From Antrodiella citrinella (lineage: Eukaryota; Basidiomycota; Agaricomycetes; Polyporales; Steccherinaceae), in contig SGPM01000007.1 of assembly GCA_004802725.1 (NCBI GenBank), forward strand, positions 186,001-250,000: a DNA stretch of 64,000 nucleotides, written 5' to 3'. A program made the translations under genes and the position numbers. Shown here in pieces: positions 24,486 through 36,200 of this stretch. The notes under the pieces are model-generated. The model was not told the origin of the DNA and ran no database searches. It saw only the letters and a list, made by a program, of their open reading frames with translations. Within the stretch, counting starts at the first letter, position 1. Every line of letters begins with the position of its first letter.

Positions 24486-27400
24486 GGTCGCCTGGCAAGT
24501 TGCAAGGGAGGCAATAGACACTCTGACGAGTTTCAGTGCACATGGGAAGGTGTCTGATAGCATGCAATTGCAAAGACGACGTCATGGAGCTCTTCCAATT
24601 CTATCCAACAGCTGGACATTCCTCGTATTCGGTCGCATCTGCTCAACCCTCTTTCTCGTCTTCCTCCACACCCACGATATCCTTCTGCTTCAATCCGCCT
24701 CGAAGTTCTCCGGACAGCGGTCGAGATGTGCGCTTTGTCGTCCCACGTTATTGTGTAGAGAAGACGAGTGAATGGTTGAAGGACTGTCGCGTTGTGCGGA
24801 AGGTGGCGGGGAAGGTGTAAGGCTAGATGCAGGCTTTCGCAGCTTTGGTGGGAGGAAGAGAAAGGCCTGGGACACGCAATCTCGGTCCTTGCTAGACCGG
24901 ACCGGCAATCTCCTGGTTTTCCCGCAGCCAACTTGGCGCCCACCCACCCAAAGCACAACTTCTCCCTCAAATTCATCTTAACGTTGAACATTCGTCATCT
25001 GAGCATGAATATTTACAGAGTTTGTTTGTGTTCTGCAAGATGATTCTGATCAGATGCGTGTGGACCCTATGTGGTGAAGGGACCCGTTCATCGCGGTCCA
25101 TCATGGTTCAGAGTTGACTTTCTCGCAAGCAAGCCAAGTCGTTATGTATGTCACACGTTCTCTTTTGTATTTCCACAAACCTGATACATAGGCATTTATG
25201 AAAGAAGTGGACGAGGCTGTCATTGCAGTCCGACTCATTGTCTATCACCGCATTTCGGGTGGGGCTTCCATGCTTCACTCACTGAGCGTGTAACGCACGC
25301 TTCACCGACATGAAATCTGGGCACATCGAGCTCCCGTACGACCAGCGACCTCCGTCAATCGCGACATACTGAATCTGACAACAATTGCCATGGGATAACA
25401 AAGGATATCAATGCAAATCGTCTTCATTGATCCCGTGGCTTCATTTCAGTCTCATCCCTAGACCTCCATTTATTCGACACGCACTCTCTCTGTGGAGTCA
25501 CGCATGACCATACAATTTATGACGCTTCCTTTCATTTACAGAGACCTTGAGGCAACGACATCTACAGATGCCGACAGAACGTGGTTCACGTGCTGTCGTC
25601 TTCGACTTCTTTCCACATTCAAGCTCAGCGAGAGTGGCGCTTCCGGTGATACCCAACCAAGATGGGACGGAGCTCGAGGATGTATCGCACGGCAGGTGTG
25701 TTCTTTCAGACTACTCTATACGGCAAGTTTCACAAAGTTCAACCCAATCTATCCCGTCGATAGGTGAACACTGATCTCGCTGATGGTGATCAATTGGGAG
25801 GGACATGTTATCGTGGTGGACTTGCCTCATGACAAACGCTCCGTTGTTGCGGCAGATTTGGGGCTTATCTCTCCCGGACAATATGTTCTGCAAGTGAATG
25901 TTCGTTGAATGGGTGCAGCGCGCCGAGGTGCATGAAAGCGCAGAGACGTCTCCTTCATTTTTCCGCATCGATATTGTGTGCTCATTGTTTCCACGCTGTT
26001 CTTGCCCGGCTGTATATGTTTCACCTGCTCCAAACTCTTTGCATACGATCGCTTTGTTGTAAGTGAACAATCACATTGTGTTTTACGTCGTATTGCATCG
26101 CCTAATTTTGCACACATCCAGGCCATGGTCAGCGGATAGCGGTCTGTTTTGGCCAATTATATTATGGCTGACCATGTGCTAACTACGCCGTCCGATATCA
26201 CTGTCGCACGGAGCATTGCAACATCGCAATGTCGTTGTTACGTCCGGAATAAGGGCCCTCCGAGTCTGTAGCCTCATGGCCATCGCGTTGGAGCACCAGT
26301 ACGACCTTGACGCGACACTGCCATCATGCTCCGAGCCTGAGCACACAGGTCAGTCTCAGTTTCTAGAGGCGTTCATTGCGCTGAATCTCGTCGAACAGTC
26401 GCCTGATCCATCTTTTTGAAACACACAACCATCTTGCGTGTTCATTCATTGCAGATTGGCTGTTTTTCTGTGTGCTCTGTACTTATCTGTTAGCCCAACA
26501 CGACAGAATCGTTGGCCTGTGTCGCATCAAGGGTGGACGTCCAGTGTATTGCGTCCCTGTCTGTGGAATCGAAGATGTCTTGAACTGTAAGTAAATTTCA
26601 ATGCACTGGTATTGATCCGAATGCCGTTGAGCTCAGACAAAGCTCCAGGTCTCAATGATTCCGTACCACCACCTAACTCTTTGATCCCTCTTTCATTCGG
26701 GCCCCATGGTCGCGTACTGTCCGCGTCCGAGGCCGACACTTCTCAAAGCGCTAGCTGACCTCCCGATACACGACAGCCATCCTATACTCTTTTGAAATGA
26801 ACTCGAAATGAACTCGTATGAGGAAGTTGAACAAAATTTGACGACGTAGTATGATACGGACACACCTGGTTACAACCCATCGACCGTCACCTTCCAGGAT
26901 GCACTGACAGACATTCAGAAACTGTACCTGACAATAGTGGCTATGAGTCGGACGCTGACCACACGGGCTCATGAGGAACCTTGTTCCGAAAATTTTCAGT
27001 GCAATCATAAACCTTCTGTGACCGCTGGAGGATGCAGGACAGACGAACACGTTTCTATCTCTACCAGCGAGTCGCTCAGAGGTCCCATGGGTCCATGGAT
27101 CATATACCTTGCTTGATAGGTGAGCCGCATGTTCATCCAGTGCTGTCTCGAACTTTTTAACCGTACCTGCTTGTTAGGGACATGAAATGTCCGACCTGAA
27201 AGCGCGGAATCGAATCTGTTGGTTCTGTGCTGTCTCCGCGTCCTCAGTTCAAACACGTTGGAATTCCCCTCATTGACCTCGTCGGGTCAACCGAATCCCA
27301 CTTCTCACGTGCTACTACCTTTTCCCGGCTCCATTCTACGAAACGTAACGAAGAGAAATTTTCAAGGGATTGGTCTGTTCTCCGTGCGTGTTCTCCAGTT

Positions 27401-28581
27401 TTTCTGGTTCTTGAGGCCATTCGAGCTGATTCTTGTTCTGCTAGGTATTGTCATGAAGGGGTTCGTTCATTCAGCCTGGACTGTTTACTTTTAACGATTG
27501 AGTTCAATCGCTCGGCATGCCGGCGATTTCAGGGGAACTGTATCCGGGCAGCGTGTTCGCTGTCTAGCGTCAAGTCGCGGTCTGTATTACATTCGAAGTG
27601 GTCGCAGTTACGGTTCATTTTGAGGCAATCTTTCCTTGGCACATTTGGTCCAGTCAGACGGTGACATTGACGTTTCCCGGTACGTGGAATCTATAAATCT
27701 CCTTCGAATATCTAAGAACTTGTGCATTCGGTAGGAATGCACTGACACCCGGAATGACGCCCTAGCACGACTCGTGTTATCAGTTGATAGTGACGCTGGG
27801 TGTCCGAATGGATGCAGTCTGTCAGCGCTGCAGCCCAGCCCCACAGCATACCGTCGAAGAACCACATATAGAGTCAATCATCTCTACCACCGCCATGTAT
27901 AGTCAGGAGGGGAGCGTGCGACCCGAACACTGCATTGGGATCCAATGCCTACTCTCTACAGCAATCTATCTGTGATTTCAGACGCAGGCACCTGGACGAG
28001 GGCGCTGACAGGTCACGCTGCCGCCACGATCAACAAGGGGACATTTTCAGCGTGACCAATTTCTCCAGAATGAAGGCACGAAGTTGGACGCGTTCAGATC
28101 ACGACAGGTGAAGGGAGATGAAGGGGGTCTGTCTGTCTGTCTGCTCTCGGATCTCAACGGTCGCATCTCTCTTGGTGGATGCACAGTGGTGGCATGTCCT
28201 GATGCACTGAATATGGGTGGGCGTGGATGTGGAGAAGATGTAGATTCGTTCCGACGCCGTAAGTTGTGTCTCACTCTTGACGCTTGAGATACGACTCAAT
28301 ATCCACCGTGATCAGGTTGGCAGTATTCGAACGACAGAGTCCCATGCCTGAACACCTACCTGTACCGTGGGGATGGTCAGTGCGTAATGCTATTCTGTGA
28401 ACCATTCGAACTTTGAAGTGCGCTTTCACTCACAGGCTGCAGGAGCCGTGGCAGGCCGTGGCGCGATTCCTTGGCTTCATCGGCACCGAATACTCAGGGG
28501 GAGTGCATATATAACGTGCCTGAGGTCTGTATTGACAGCATCGGTGATGACGGAAGGGGACTCGGGTTCAAGAGAACCGGG

Positions 28582-28597
28582 AGGATACTAGTATCCT
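28582..28597. repeat. 16-bp perfect palindrome
   Basis: AGGATACTAGTATCCT reads the same on both strands. It lies in the gene-poor stretch; no function is implied. Confidence 0.8.
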
Positions 28598-29791
28598 TAA
28601 GGACTTTAAGCATCCTCCGTCGTTCGGGGACCTGGTACATCTTCGGACGAGATCAGCAGTGGATACGTAGTGGGTCACAATGACTCCGGACAGCAACACA
28701 GATATCACGTACAATCGTCGATATATCCCTGGCCAGAACTGGGACAGAACCTGGCGAAATCGGGCTCGGTACCGTCGTTCTCGCCAAAATGATAGCTCCG
28801 AATGACAATTGTATCCCGCACACCTTCTTCAGCGATACAACCTGATTTGTTTTGCACGCTATGTCCCCTCCCCAAGATAAATAGTGTTTACTACTCAGAA
28901 GATATCAAATGTTCAACGGAGACCATCATCATTCATGGCAGGACAGAGCGCAATCACTGGATCAAACTGTTGCAAGTCGGCATTGTTGTTGGGAACGCCA
29001 TATCGATGATCACGAGTATCCTCGATATCCTCTCCGTGACTGGTCCGATGTCGCTCAAGGGCATGGAATGGACAGCGAAGAGTCGATAACGACTGAAATA
29101 TCTTGCGCAGCAATGCGACGATCAGTGACGACTCTGGCAGAGCGAGCTCTTGCTTTGAGTCCGCTCATGTAAACGCACCTGTTTCTCGACGTTGGAAATT
29201 ATCTCTGGGAACTTCGTCTTGGACCTACTGAAGCAAACATCTGCTAAAGCACTCAAGCAGGATATGTTGAACCGAATCTGGTCGCTGCCTTCTAAGATCT
29301 GCATAGCAACCGTTGAATCTATGGGAATGGACGGTTTTCTGATTTTTCCGACAGAGTCTTCCCATATCAGCTTAAGCTCGACGAGTCAATCATAGGGAGA
29401 GAACAAGCACAACCCGTTCTGGCTACGGAGAACGAACATCCGAGTCTTCTCCCGCGAAGGTATTGATGTCTGCACGCCAATTTCAAGACGTTGACAACAG
29501 GACTACATTTGCTGTTCGTTCGATACTCAGGTGACCTGTAAAGGTGTGATCCAGTACCTTTCGTAGCAGCTTTGTCCCATGCGTTCACACATATGTTGTG
29601 CCCAATCAGCGCGCGCACCATTTATGACATGGTATATCGACGCAAATCTGTCAAACGTGCTGGTGGTTGGAATGAGAAATTTAAAGGGAATGAGCACACT
29701 TGAAGACAATGCGTCCGAGATGGGGTACTGCAAGAGAATGCTGTAAGAACAGAACAAAAGGACAACAACGTGTCTAGGACGACCAATCCCG

Positions 29792-31549
29792 TTAATCATC
29801 CGCTGTTGGCGTGATGAGACTCCTCTGCCAGTCTGCCGTGACCGACTCCAACTCTGCTGATTTGTCCTGATCCACCTCGGCCAAAGATGAAGAGTATACG
29901 CCCTCCACCAATGCTCGCCGAACGAACGGTACAAACACCGTGAAGTACAGCTCCGCAGTCGCTTCCACGATCTTGCTCTCATCGCCTGAGTCCTCCGATA
30001 ACGATGATCTTCTATCTGCTCGCCACGGTTTCTCACGACCATACCGCAGTAATGCCAATCCGCTCTTGGTAAGTGTGGTCTCAAGCAGGGATAGGATATC
30101 GCCTAGCAGCTCGATAGGCGCCAGCATCCGTAGTCCGTTAAACGCAGTCAGGACTGCGTTTAGATAAACCACTAGATGAGAGTAGGATGCGAGTATCTGT
30201 GGCGGTACGTTGACGGGGCCCGACGCAAGGGAATGCATTTGAGCGGGAGTAGCCTTTGGCAACACCAAAGACGCAGAAGACGCAACCAAGAGCTGGGATG
30301 GCCTTTGCGCTGCTTTACTGGGCTTCGTAGTCGATATCAACGGAGCACACCAGGCTTCAGCGGCTGCTTCCAATTCTTGGCTAATTCCGGTGCGAACAGC
30401 GACGACGAATATGGGGGCGAGAAGGCCTTTGAAATCCATGCCCAGGCGAGCAAAAGAAGTAGAACAGTACGTCAACTGAGTCAGAAGCGGCGTGAGGTGT
30501 GTTGGATCGGGGATCATCGGCAATGTTTCTCGTAGTAGATTGAGCAGGGTCTGGATGCGATGCGTTGCAAATGTAGACAGCAAAGTGTAAAGCTGAGGCG
30601 GAATTGGGTGAGAGGAGGAGGACGATGCTCGTTCCAGAAATATTGTGTTATACTGCGATACCACGTCCTGAACGCCTTCCCGCCAAACGTCCACGTAGTG
30701 CTTCAGATATCTTGCATAAGCCGCTCTGTGGTCTCTGTTGCCCTCGATGTTGCTCCTCTTTTCGGTATCCACAGCACTAAGAGCACCGTCGAGGTATACT
30801 CCTCTTCCAGTCAGGAAGGCTAACGCGAGCTCTTGTTCGTCCATGACTTCCATTTTGCGAAGAAAGTTCACAGTGCGGAACAAGGCTGGCAGTTTTGCTG
30901 GCTCGTTCAACACTCCAAGCAGCTGCGTGAGCATGGCTTGTACCCTCGCGTCACATTCTGCGCGGACCGATTGTATGAGGGGGTTGTTTGGGAAGCGTTT
31001 CGATAAGGTCGCGGAATGGGAGGCTAAGAGGAGGGCCTCGTTGTAGTTGTGATTACGAATGCAGGAGTCCAGCAACATAGGCAAAGAGAGCATATCGTAG
31101 AGCTTGTCATGGTGCTCGAGAATGAGGCTGGCTTTGCGTCTCTCCCTCTGGATTTTACGCGTCTCTTGAGCAAATGCGCGTGTAGACGTCTCAAGGGACG
31201 GAAGAGTCGATAGTAGAGAATCCAGAGATGATGAAAGTGACGAAAGAGAGGCGGTGAGGGTGGATGCGGTTGCATGAAGTGATAGGAATGTCGGGTAGGA
31301 CGTATGACAAAGTGTCGTGAGAGCGTTGGTGAGCTGAGCAGATGAAGATGACAACGATACGGGTTCCGACTGAAGACTGGTCAACGGAAGACTGGTCAAG
31401 TGTCCCAGATACGTGGACACGTCGGGGGTGCTGAGCGCAGCAGGTGGAATGGATTGGGAAGATGATGCGAGGAGCTCGGGCAAAGCCAACACATCGTAGG
31501 AGAAGTCTCCCGACAAGGAGTGGCCGGAATCAGTAAGAGTACTAGCCAT
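29792..31549 (-). CDS. COG8: COG8, conserved oligomeric Golgi complex subunit 8 (Dor1 family)
   Basis: COG8 is a lobe-B subunit of the COG tethering complex, which acts in retrograde transport within the Golgi. The 585-residue protein starts MASTLTDSGHSLSGDFSYD. It has the Dor1-family features: an N-terminal helix-rich part (YPTFLSLHATASTLTASLSS), QRERRKASLILEHHDKLYDM, SCIRNHNYNEALLLASHSAT, ELALAFLTGRGVYLDGAL, then YLKHYVDVWREGVQDVVSQY and FARLGMDFKGLLAPIF. Length fits the family. It is a single uninterrupted exon, which stands out among intron-rich neighbours. It is divergent from TOR, with the tRNA gene in between. Confidence 0.9.
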   Translation of the reverse strand: MASTLTDSGHSLSGDFSYDVLALPELLASSSQSIPPAALSTPDVSTYLGHLTSLPLTSLQSEPVSLSSSSAQLTNALTTLCHTSYPTFLSLHATASTLTASLSSLSSSLDSLLSTLPSLETSTRAFAQETRKIQRERRKASLILEHHDKLYDMLSLPMLLDSCIRNHNYNEALLLASHSATLSKRFPNNPLIQSVRAECDARVQAMLTQLLGVLNEPAKLPALFRTVNFLRKMEVMDEQELALAFLTGRGVYLDGALSAVDTEKRSNIEGNRDHRAAYARYLKHYVDVWREGVQDVVSQYNTIFLERASSSSSHPIPPQLYTLLSTFATHRIQTLLNLLRETLPMIPDPTHLTPLLTQLTYCSTSFARLGMDFKGLLAPIFVVAVRTGISQELEAAAEAWCAPLISTTKPSKAAQRPSQLLVASSASLVLPKATPAQMHSLASGPVNVPPQILASYSHLVVYLNAVLTAFNGLRMLAPIELLGDILSLLETTLTKSGLALLRYGREKPWRADRRSSLSEDSGDESKIVEATAELYFTVFVPFVRRALVEGVYSSSLAEVDQDKSAELESVTADWQRSLITPTADD

Positions 31550-32971
31550 TGATTGCTAGACGAAGTGGTCTATTAGAACGGATCACGATCACAGAGTTAT
31601 ACCGAAAGGTACATACGTGGCCACGACAGAGGCACCCAGTTGTGATGAGAGTATACAACTATGTCACAGGATGTGCTGTTAAACGTTGAACTCCAAGAAG
31701 TTAGGTCTGACAAAATTGGCAGGAAGATGCACGTATATCTGACTTGATGGTGGTGAGTTTTCCGCAGGACACAGCGCGGCCCGACTGTTTGCGTTTATTG
31801 TCCGACAGCTTCCCGATTGAATCTATAGAGCATCAGCAAGTCACCCAATGCTAGCTAGTAGTTCCTCGCTGTTCCTCGTGGCCTTGTGGTGGACAATATA
31901 CCTGATGATATCGTCCCCACCGCAAGTCGGTACGTATCTTGTTGCGATTCCAGTTCGAACTACTTGTTGTCGGCCAAGAATAGAAGCAGACATTGCAGTC
32001 GGAGTCGGAGTCGGAAGAGCCTGGTTCAATTCCTGCTTTCGAGCAGATCATTCTCGTTCAAGCCAACGACTTACCGACTTCAGTCGACCAGGAAGGGAGA
32101 AGTAGATCGACCGAGGAAAGAAGCGTCACAACAACATGTAGTAAGTACTACCATTTCTGAGCTGTACAATGTAAGGCAATGGTGCGGCGTGCGCCGCGTG
32201 CCAGACTTGATTCGAACCACACTGCATCAGGAAGGAGTTGGGAACTGAACTTGCTCGCCATCTCTCTCTCCTCGCTAATATGTACCCGCGGAACGGATGG
32301 GGACTCGGACAAGCGCAACGTTCACTGAATGATGCAGTCGTATAATTGTATCGTTGAACTTTAAGTAAATATGCTGCATCCATTGCAGTTTCCCTGTGTC
32401 TAAATTGACTCTACGAGCAAAACTATCAAACTTTCCTGCCATGAGGATAAACTAATCCTACATGACAACTTTTTATGACGGAGTTGATAAAAAGCCGTTC
32501 GGCGTTCGTTCTTATTAGATTCTATGTCTCTTCATTGGCAGAATGAGCTCCGACATACAGTTCGGTCATCTTCTGTGGCTCATTAGCATGCAGCTCATGT
32601 TTGTGATTCAAATCAGAGAACTTTCCTCGTAGTTTCGTCATGGTTGAGTACTGAGTAAAGGATTGACTCGGCCTGCTGCTGTGCGAGTAAGCGCTCGTGT
32701 TGAATTGGTCACTACTCTCAGCGCTCAGCAGAGGTTCTACGCACGCTACTCGTATAATAACAAGGGTGTGTGTACATATGATATATACTGCATGTGTCTT
32801 TCTGCGTCCCAATATCAAAAGTATGTCTTTGCAACCAATGACCCTCGCAACGATTTTTGCCCTCGGGCTTTGTTTGCAGCCCGATACCGCGCAGCGCTCG
32901 CAATAATAGGCGGTGACAATGATCGCCAGTGTTTCACTGTCTGACGACCTGGTAGAAAGGAGCAAAAAGCA
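31550..32971. other. Intergenic region between COG8 and tRNA-Pro
   Basis: About 1.4 kb holding the COG8 promoter and otherwise no supported gene. Around 31950-32050 there is a short GTCGGA repeat and a B-box-like GGTTCAATTCC, but no foldable tRNA. Confidence 0.5.
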
Positions 32972-33082
32972 GGGCCTGGCCGGGAATTGAACCCGGGGCC
33001 TCCTCCATGGATCACGTGATATGCCGAACCGGGATCTCACGTGGAACCCTAAGAAGGAATCATACTACTAGACCACCAGGCC
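32972..33082 (-). tRNA. tRNA-Pro(AGG) with a 39-nt intron
   Basis: Read on the minus strand, the acceptor stem GGCCTGG (33076-33082) pairs with CCAGGCC (32973-32979). The D arm has the Pro-type GTCTAGTAGTATGAT. The anticodon stem CCTTC pairs with GGAGG (one G-U), and the loop TTAGGG-T carries anticodon AGG at 33048-33050. The T arm is CCGGG-TTCAATT-CCCGG. The intron is 33008-33046, directly after the base 3' of the anticodon, the canonical eukaryotic position. The intron contains an inverted pair, CACGTGAGAT and ATCACGTGA, that can form its own stem. All stems pair, so the gene looks functional. Confidence 0.93.
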
Positions 33083-33248
33083 GTGCGAAGTGCTGTGACT
33101 TATATAATTCTTGTGGCCTGGATTTACCAGCGGCTGTGAGTATGCCCTTCCTGAGCACTCTTGCCTGTTTACAACTGCCATCCTACCGCTCGCGTGCATC
33201 TCCTTTGGAGAGAGCATCGCACAGCACCTATAACGACTTTGACTGGAA

Positions 33249-36200
33249 TGTCGTCTGTTGCGGCCACGTCCCAAGTGGACGTACTCGACCAAATCTTCAA
33301 TGGCCTGAAGGACAAGAGCCATGACGTCCGCGTCCAAGCAGCTGTCGAACTGCAGCGATATGCAAGTACCGTCGCGTTCTTTCAAGAAGTTTACGCGTTT
33401 GACAATGACAAGACAGGTTATTGAGGTCGTTCCTGAGATGTCCTCAGATGCAGCTGCCAAGATATGGGACGACACAATTAACAGGAAGCTTTTCGATCTC
33501 GTGCATAGTCAGACCAATGTGGAGAAGTTGGGTGGTATTACGGCTATAGGTGAGTCAAGTACAGCATGCTCCTTGTTTGCAAGTCTTATACTCGTCTAGA
33601 TCATCTACTGAACGCGGAGGGCGGTGGGGTCATCGAATCAAAGAGCATTCTGTTTCGATTCTACAACTACGTCAAGTCTCTGTTGCCCAACAACGATATC
33701 AACGTCATGCTTGCCGCTTCCAAAACCCTCGGTCAAATCGCAGCGATTGGCGGCGCTGGATTTGGCGAATATTTCATGGAATACGAAGTCCAAGCCGCCA
33801 TCGGACTGCTGCAGGCGGACAAGCAGGAACCGGGGAGATATGCGGGCGTCCTTATACTGAAGGAGTTGGCCAAAAACAGTCCCACTTACTTTCATGCGCA
33901 CATAGGTCTTGTGTTCGACAAGATTTTGGTACCTCTCAGAGACCAACGCATCATTGTAAGGGAGAGTGCGGCAGAGCTGTTGGCGAACTGTCTGGAGATC
34001 ATCACGCATCGGGAGCGGCAGACGCGAAGTCCTTTTCTGCTGAAGATACTGCAAGATGCTCAAACGGGTCTGAAGATGGCGACCCCTGAGGTCATACACG
34101 GCTCGCTGTTGACATATCGCGAACTACTGCTACACGGCGGAATGGTTTGTGCTTGGATTCAAGTTCATTATACAGTATACTAACGCATATACATCAGTTT
34201 ATGAAGGAGAATTTCCTAGATGCTGCAGAGCAATTATTAGTGTTCAAGACTCATCGCGATCCGCATGTCCGCAAGATGGTTATTACGCTCATACCCACGT
34301 TGGCGGTCTATGATACACAAACATTCTCCGAGCATTACTTGCACAAAGCCATGGGCCACCTCCTTAGTCAGCTAGAGAAGCCCACAGAACGATCTGTTGG
34401 TGAGTGGTCATATACGACTCACGGGCACATGGCTGATAGCTTCTTCAGCGTTTATTGCCATTGGACATGTGGCGACTGCGGTAGGGAGTGAAATGAAGAC
34501 CTTCTTGGACAGTATCATGCTACAGATCAAGCTGGGATTACAGCAACGCGGGTGAGGATTCCATTCGCTCCCACTACTTGAAGCGCCTCCTTAGACGTCT
34601 TTATGTTGACAGTAAAAAGAATGCGCCGTCGGAGGAACCCATCTTCCAATGTATCGGGATGTTGGCGTCGGCCGTAGGGCCCAACTTGACAAAGCTTCTC
34701 CATGATCAACTAGACCTCATGTTCGCATGCGAACTCAGTGAACCTCTCCATCAGGCTTTGGTAGCGATTGCACGTCACATCCCGCCCCTACTGAAGACCA
34801 TCCAGGGTGTGTTGCATAGCTAGCTTCGCCGAAATCCTTCTGACTGTGACTGGAACTCAGATCGTCTCTTGAATCTTCTCTCCGTGATTCTTGGTGGGCA
34901 AAAGTATAAGCCACTCGGCGCTCCGAGTATGCTGAGACCTGATTCTGCACCGATGACGCGGGAGTTCAGTAGTACGGATGTGCGTCTGTCTTGCAGAAAT
35001 CATGTTCATCGACTCATCTTTTTTAGAACGCGACAACTGCGAAGACACCTGAAATGCTGACCCTTGCGCTCACCATATTGGGTACTTTCGACTTCAGTGG
35101 TACGTGTAGCGAGGTTCTGAGCAGGCATTTGCGTACTGAGATTCAGCAGGTCACATCTTGAATGAGTTCGTTCGAGATTGCGCCTTACCATATCTCGAGG
35201 AAGATAATGCTGAAGTGCGACGTGCGGCTGCCTTGACATGCTGTCGTCTATTCATGCGGGATCCTATCTGTTACCAAGCCAGCAACCACTCGCTTGAGAT
35301 TATCAGCGAAGTCATCGACAAGCTCTTGACAGTTGCAATTGCTGACTCTGGTATGTCGCTTCGTCTATGGAGCTAGCCAATTCGCTCAAACGTTGACGTA
35401 GATCCGAGCATCCGGCTGGCTGTCTTGTCATCATTACATGAACGGTTCGACAAGCATCTTGCTCAGGCAGAGAACGTGCGATTCATCTTCATCGCGCTTA
35501 ACGATGAGGTGTTCGAGAATCGTATGACGGCGGTCGAATTGATTGGTCGTTTGGCACTGCACAATCCGGCGTACGTCATGCCCTCGCTCAGGAAAACACT
35601 GATTCAGCTGCTCACAGAGCTGGAATATTCCACTGTTATGTAAGTCCCGGTTGCGTTGCTTTCACGTTCGCTTATTAAGCCTATGAAACGTTGGCAGGCG
35701 AGACCGAGAACAGTGCACCCGCCTTCTGACTGCTCTGGTCAGCCATACGCAGAGGCTCATGAAGCCGTACGCTATGTCTATGCTGCGTGTTCTCTTACCC
35801 AAAGCCAACGATTCCAATTCTACGGTAGCGGCAAATGTACTCATGTGTCTCGGTGAACTTGCCTGCGTTGGTGGCGAAGACGTCCTACCAAATGTTCCGG
35901 ATCTCATGGAAGTCATCATGGCCAAACTTGTCGATCCATCACTGGCGAAGCGGGACGCGGCGTTACACACATTGGGTCAAGTTTGCTCGAGCACAGGATA
36001 TGTCGTTCAGCCACTGGTAGATCATCCTCAATTGCTGCAGATCTTGAGCCGCATCCAACGCACGGAACCCACTCTATCTGTTCGTCGAGAGGTCATCAAA
36101 GTACTGGGTATTCTCGGCGCTCTTGATCCCTACAGACGCAAGGTATCCCCAATTCAACCTGACGATAGGTGCTATTTAGCTTACTGTGTCGCTAGACCAA

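Larger units (their letters stand above)
20259..29791. other. Second gene-poor stretch, no supported gene
   Basis: The first 700 bp are the pyrimidine-rich 3' flank of the Con7-like gene. The remaining about 8.8 kb have open frames of at most about 200 codons (21403-21999 plus; 23792-24433 minus) in overlapping frames, with no recognisable domain. Small repeats noted are a GT run near 23062-23074, a run of eleven G at 24266-24276, a perfect 22-bp tandem duplication at 24442-24485, a TGTC repeat near 28127 and a 16-bp palindrome at 28582-28597. A splice-donor-like GGTAAGC lies in a minus-strand frame near 22775, but no gene could be built from it. Confidence 0.5.

Noticed and set aside
31980..32060. 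Possible tRNA because of a B-box-like GGTTCAATTCC
   Set aside because: The T stem does not pair and no acceptor or anticodon stem could be found.
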